Source of the DNA: Mya arenaria
Lineage: Eukaryota > Mollusca > Bivalvia > Myida > Myidae
NCBI RefSeq assembly: GCF_026914265.1
Contig: NC_069133.1
Span: 8,439,937-8,503,936, forward strand
Length of the DNA stretch: 64,000 nucleotides
Direction: 5' to 3'
Under the pieces are notes generated by a model. It was not told the origin of the DNA. It was given only the letters and a program-made list of their open reading frames with translations, and made no database searches. Made by a program: the position numbers and the translations under genes. Below, piece after piece: positions 61,815 to 64,000 of this stretch. The first letter of the stretch is position 1; each line of letters begins with the position of its first letter.

Positions 61815-62670
61815 TATTATGTGTTAATGGAGAAAGTTGGTGTCATGCCAGGCTGTTTAGTTATATTTTGACAATATTGGTGACGTCAGAATTGTTTGAT
61901 TTAATATGAAAGTGAACCATTCCTTGTGCCGTCAGTTGATCAACTTTTGTCAAGCTAGGACAACAAAGCAAAGCAGTTCTATGGAACCGTCAGTATTGTG
62001 TCATCAGCCAACAGAAACTCCACCATGCTATCTACTAGCTGACATCAATAACCTCGATGCTCTCTTGATATCTTATGCAAGGAGCTTAGATTTTATGCAA
62101 ATGTTCACTATTAATATATTTAAACCTTGAATACTTCAATAGGCCTATTAAGTTACTAATTTTAACAATAAAATAGAAATACATTTCAAGTTACATAATA
62201 TGTGTTAATGAAGAAAGTTGGTGTCATGCCAAGCTGTTAAGTTATACTTTGGCAATAATGGTGACGTCAGAATTGTTTGATTTATTATGAAAGTGAACAC
62301 TCCCTTGTACCATCAGTTGATCAACTTTTGTCAAGCTAGGACAACAAAGCAAAGCAGTTCTATGGAGACTGTCAGCATTGTGTAATCAGCCAACAGAAAC
62401 TCAACCATGCTATCCTACTAGCTGACGTCATTAACCTCGATGCTAATTCAGTTCTTTGGAGACCGTCAGCATTGTGTCATCAGCCAACAGAAACTTCACG
62501 ATGCTATCATCCTATCTCAATAACCTCGATGCTCTCTTGATATCTAATGCAAGGAGCTTAGATTTTCTGCAAATGTTCACTATTAATAAATTTAAACCTA
62601 GAATACTTCAATAGGCCTATTAAGTGTCTATTTTTAACAATTAAATAGAAATATATTTTAAGTTATATAT
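61815..62670. repeat. ~380-bp tandem duplication
   Basis: Unit 1 (about 61815-62195) and unit 2 (about 62196-62670) share ATGTGTTAATG.AGAAAGTT, GGTGACGTCAGAATTG, CAAGCTAGGACAACAAAGC and TTCAATAGGCCTATTAAG. Unit 2 contains an extra internal partial repeat of about 75 bp around 62445-62510. No protein recognised. Confidence 0.8.
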
Positions 62671-63711
62671 AGACAATATTTTCTGGTAATGTGTTTACAT
62701 AGTTTTAAGAGAAAATGTATTATTATTTGTTGACAAGTTTATATATCATCTAGATCTATATAAATTAAAAAAAAATGGACAAACATGTAATTGAATGGTA
62801 ATTGAAACAGCATTGATGCTTGTTGTTATATTTATGACCTAGCAGAGACAAACTGATGGATATAGCAGATACAATATTGTAACTCTCACACTATTGAGCG
62901 GCTAGGCTTAAATAAACTGTTTAGTGGATCTTTTTGTAGCGGATGCGGATGTTTTGTAGGTGTTGGCAACGACATCAGTAATCCACATCATCAGGAAAAT
63001 TATCCCGGTCACACATCACTCTCCTTCGCACGAAGCTTAAGCGTGATTTTGCTTGTCCGACTGAAGGGTAATTACATGAAGGTCATATTCTTTTTGCGTA
63101 CCATGACAGTATGAGCTGAGCTTCTTCCTACATTTAAAGACAGGAATGAAATGCAAAATAACCCGTCTAATTTACATTTACTGTACAGAAATAAAATAAA
63201 CTACATGTGTACATGCAAGCAGTATAAGAATGTTAAGTGATATGCATGTAATGTACGCTGCTTGCTAGGGTTAAAGGCACTCTGATATAGACAAGTTGGT
63301 ATTTAGATGGGTTTTTTTCATTCGTATAATTCAAATAGGTAATTTGAAGGTTAATGCATTTTGAGAAATGTATGGTATATGAAAGATTCAATACCTGGAT
63401 GATTTTGCCAGAAACTGACGTCATTTTTTTCAGATTGAACAATGGCCTGCCAAAGGTGCAGGTGCTGTTCAGGCACAACAAACAGTAAGCTGTAGTTTTT
63501 GAAGTGTTTTTGAGAATGGGGAATCTATGTCCTCAGTTTGCCAAGATGATATAATTGCATTCACTGAAAGTAATCTTGGCTCCTGTCATATACCACGTTC
63601 CCACAGGCGACAACTTGGACTTTCAGAAGATTAGGGTTTGGCACACCTGATGTTTTTTTCAAAGGCTTCTTTGATGGTGGTCATCTGCAAATAGATTTGT
63701 TACGTTTTGAA
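62671..63711. other. Intergenic, no gene seen
   Basis: AT-rich. A candidate exon-like ORF at 63233-63481 (- strand) shows no domain. Confidence 0.35.
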
Positions 63712-63975
63712 ATGATGCTGTTTATCAAATATTAATTACAAATGATCAGCACAATGAATTTTTTATATCAAAATTGAAGAATGTAAGGTTCATATGTAGT
63801 ACATCATACTATCATTATCTTCCCTTTACTGCTTATTCATGAATCAATAAGGTATTAATTTTACAGTCAGAACAGTTCTTATACATGTACATAATGTTAT
63901 AAAATTTTGTACAAGACCTAGTCCTTTACCAAGTTACTAGTTTTCAAGCCGGGAAAAATATAAACAAGTGCTTTA
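63712..63975 (+). repeat. ~265-bp direct repeat, right copy
   Basis: Same-orientation match to 45106-45370. It differs by small indels and substitutions, so it is not recent. Confidence 0.65.
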
Positions 63976-64000
63976 TCTACCGTTATCATTGAATTTGATG

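Overview
The window looks like nuclear DNA from a mollusc, most likely a bivalve. It is AT-rich, its genes are split by short GT-AG introns, and it carries many small inverted-repeat transposons, tRNA-derived SINEs and minisatellites of the kind common in bivalves. No bacterial, organellar or intact viral genes were seen. Species assignment is inference.

Region 1 (about 850-21,500, + strand) is a complete lysosomal galactocerebrosidase gene (GALC, GH59). Eighteen coding exons give 675 residues, with both catalytic glutamates present. Two E-box sites resembling CLEAR/M-box elements lie upstream. Exon 7 exists in two tandem versions of identical length (143 bp) and phase, and only one can be used at a time without a frameshift. 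A decayed copy of exon 13 lies just upstream of the real exon. The introns hold several MITEs, SINE pieces, a hAT transposase scrap and large minisatellites.

Region 2 (24,149-29,562, - strand) is a three-exon C2H2 zinc-finger gene of 1,411 residues with about 26 fingers, convergent with GALC. One finger is split across the last intron.

Region 3 (34,341-61,630) is a small family of immunoglobulin-superfamily (IgSF) membrane receptors. Each has a signal-peptide exon, three Ig domains, one membrane helix and a cytoplasmic tail. Gene A (34,341-36,801, +) is intact, has four YxxP motifs in its tail and a polytyrosine run in its signal peptide. Genes B (49,012-51,637, +) and C (54,613-60,509, -) are the two arms of a large inverted duplication (about 45.6-61.6 kb) whose centre is a 37-bp tandem array. 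B has a premature stop and lacks part of its tail. C is open through the membrane helix, then stops at the start of the tail, so both lack the tyrosine motifs that A keeps. After the duplication, arm C gained a 2.1-kb DNA transposon, a probable solo LTR and an expanded trinucleotide repeat, whereas arm B keeps the empty transposon site.

The rest (29.6-34.3 kb, 36.8-45.6 kb, 61.6-64 kb) is intergenic, AT-rich and repeat-laden. No further coding genes could be supported there.
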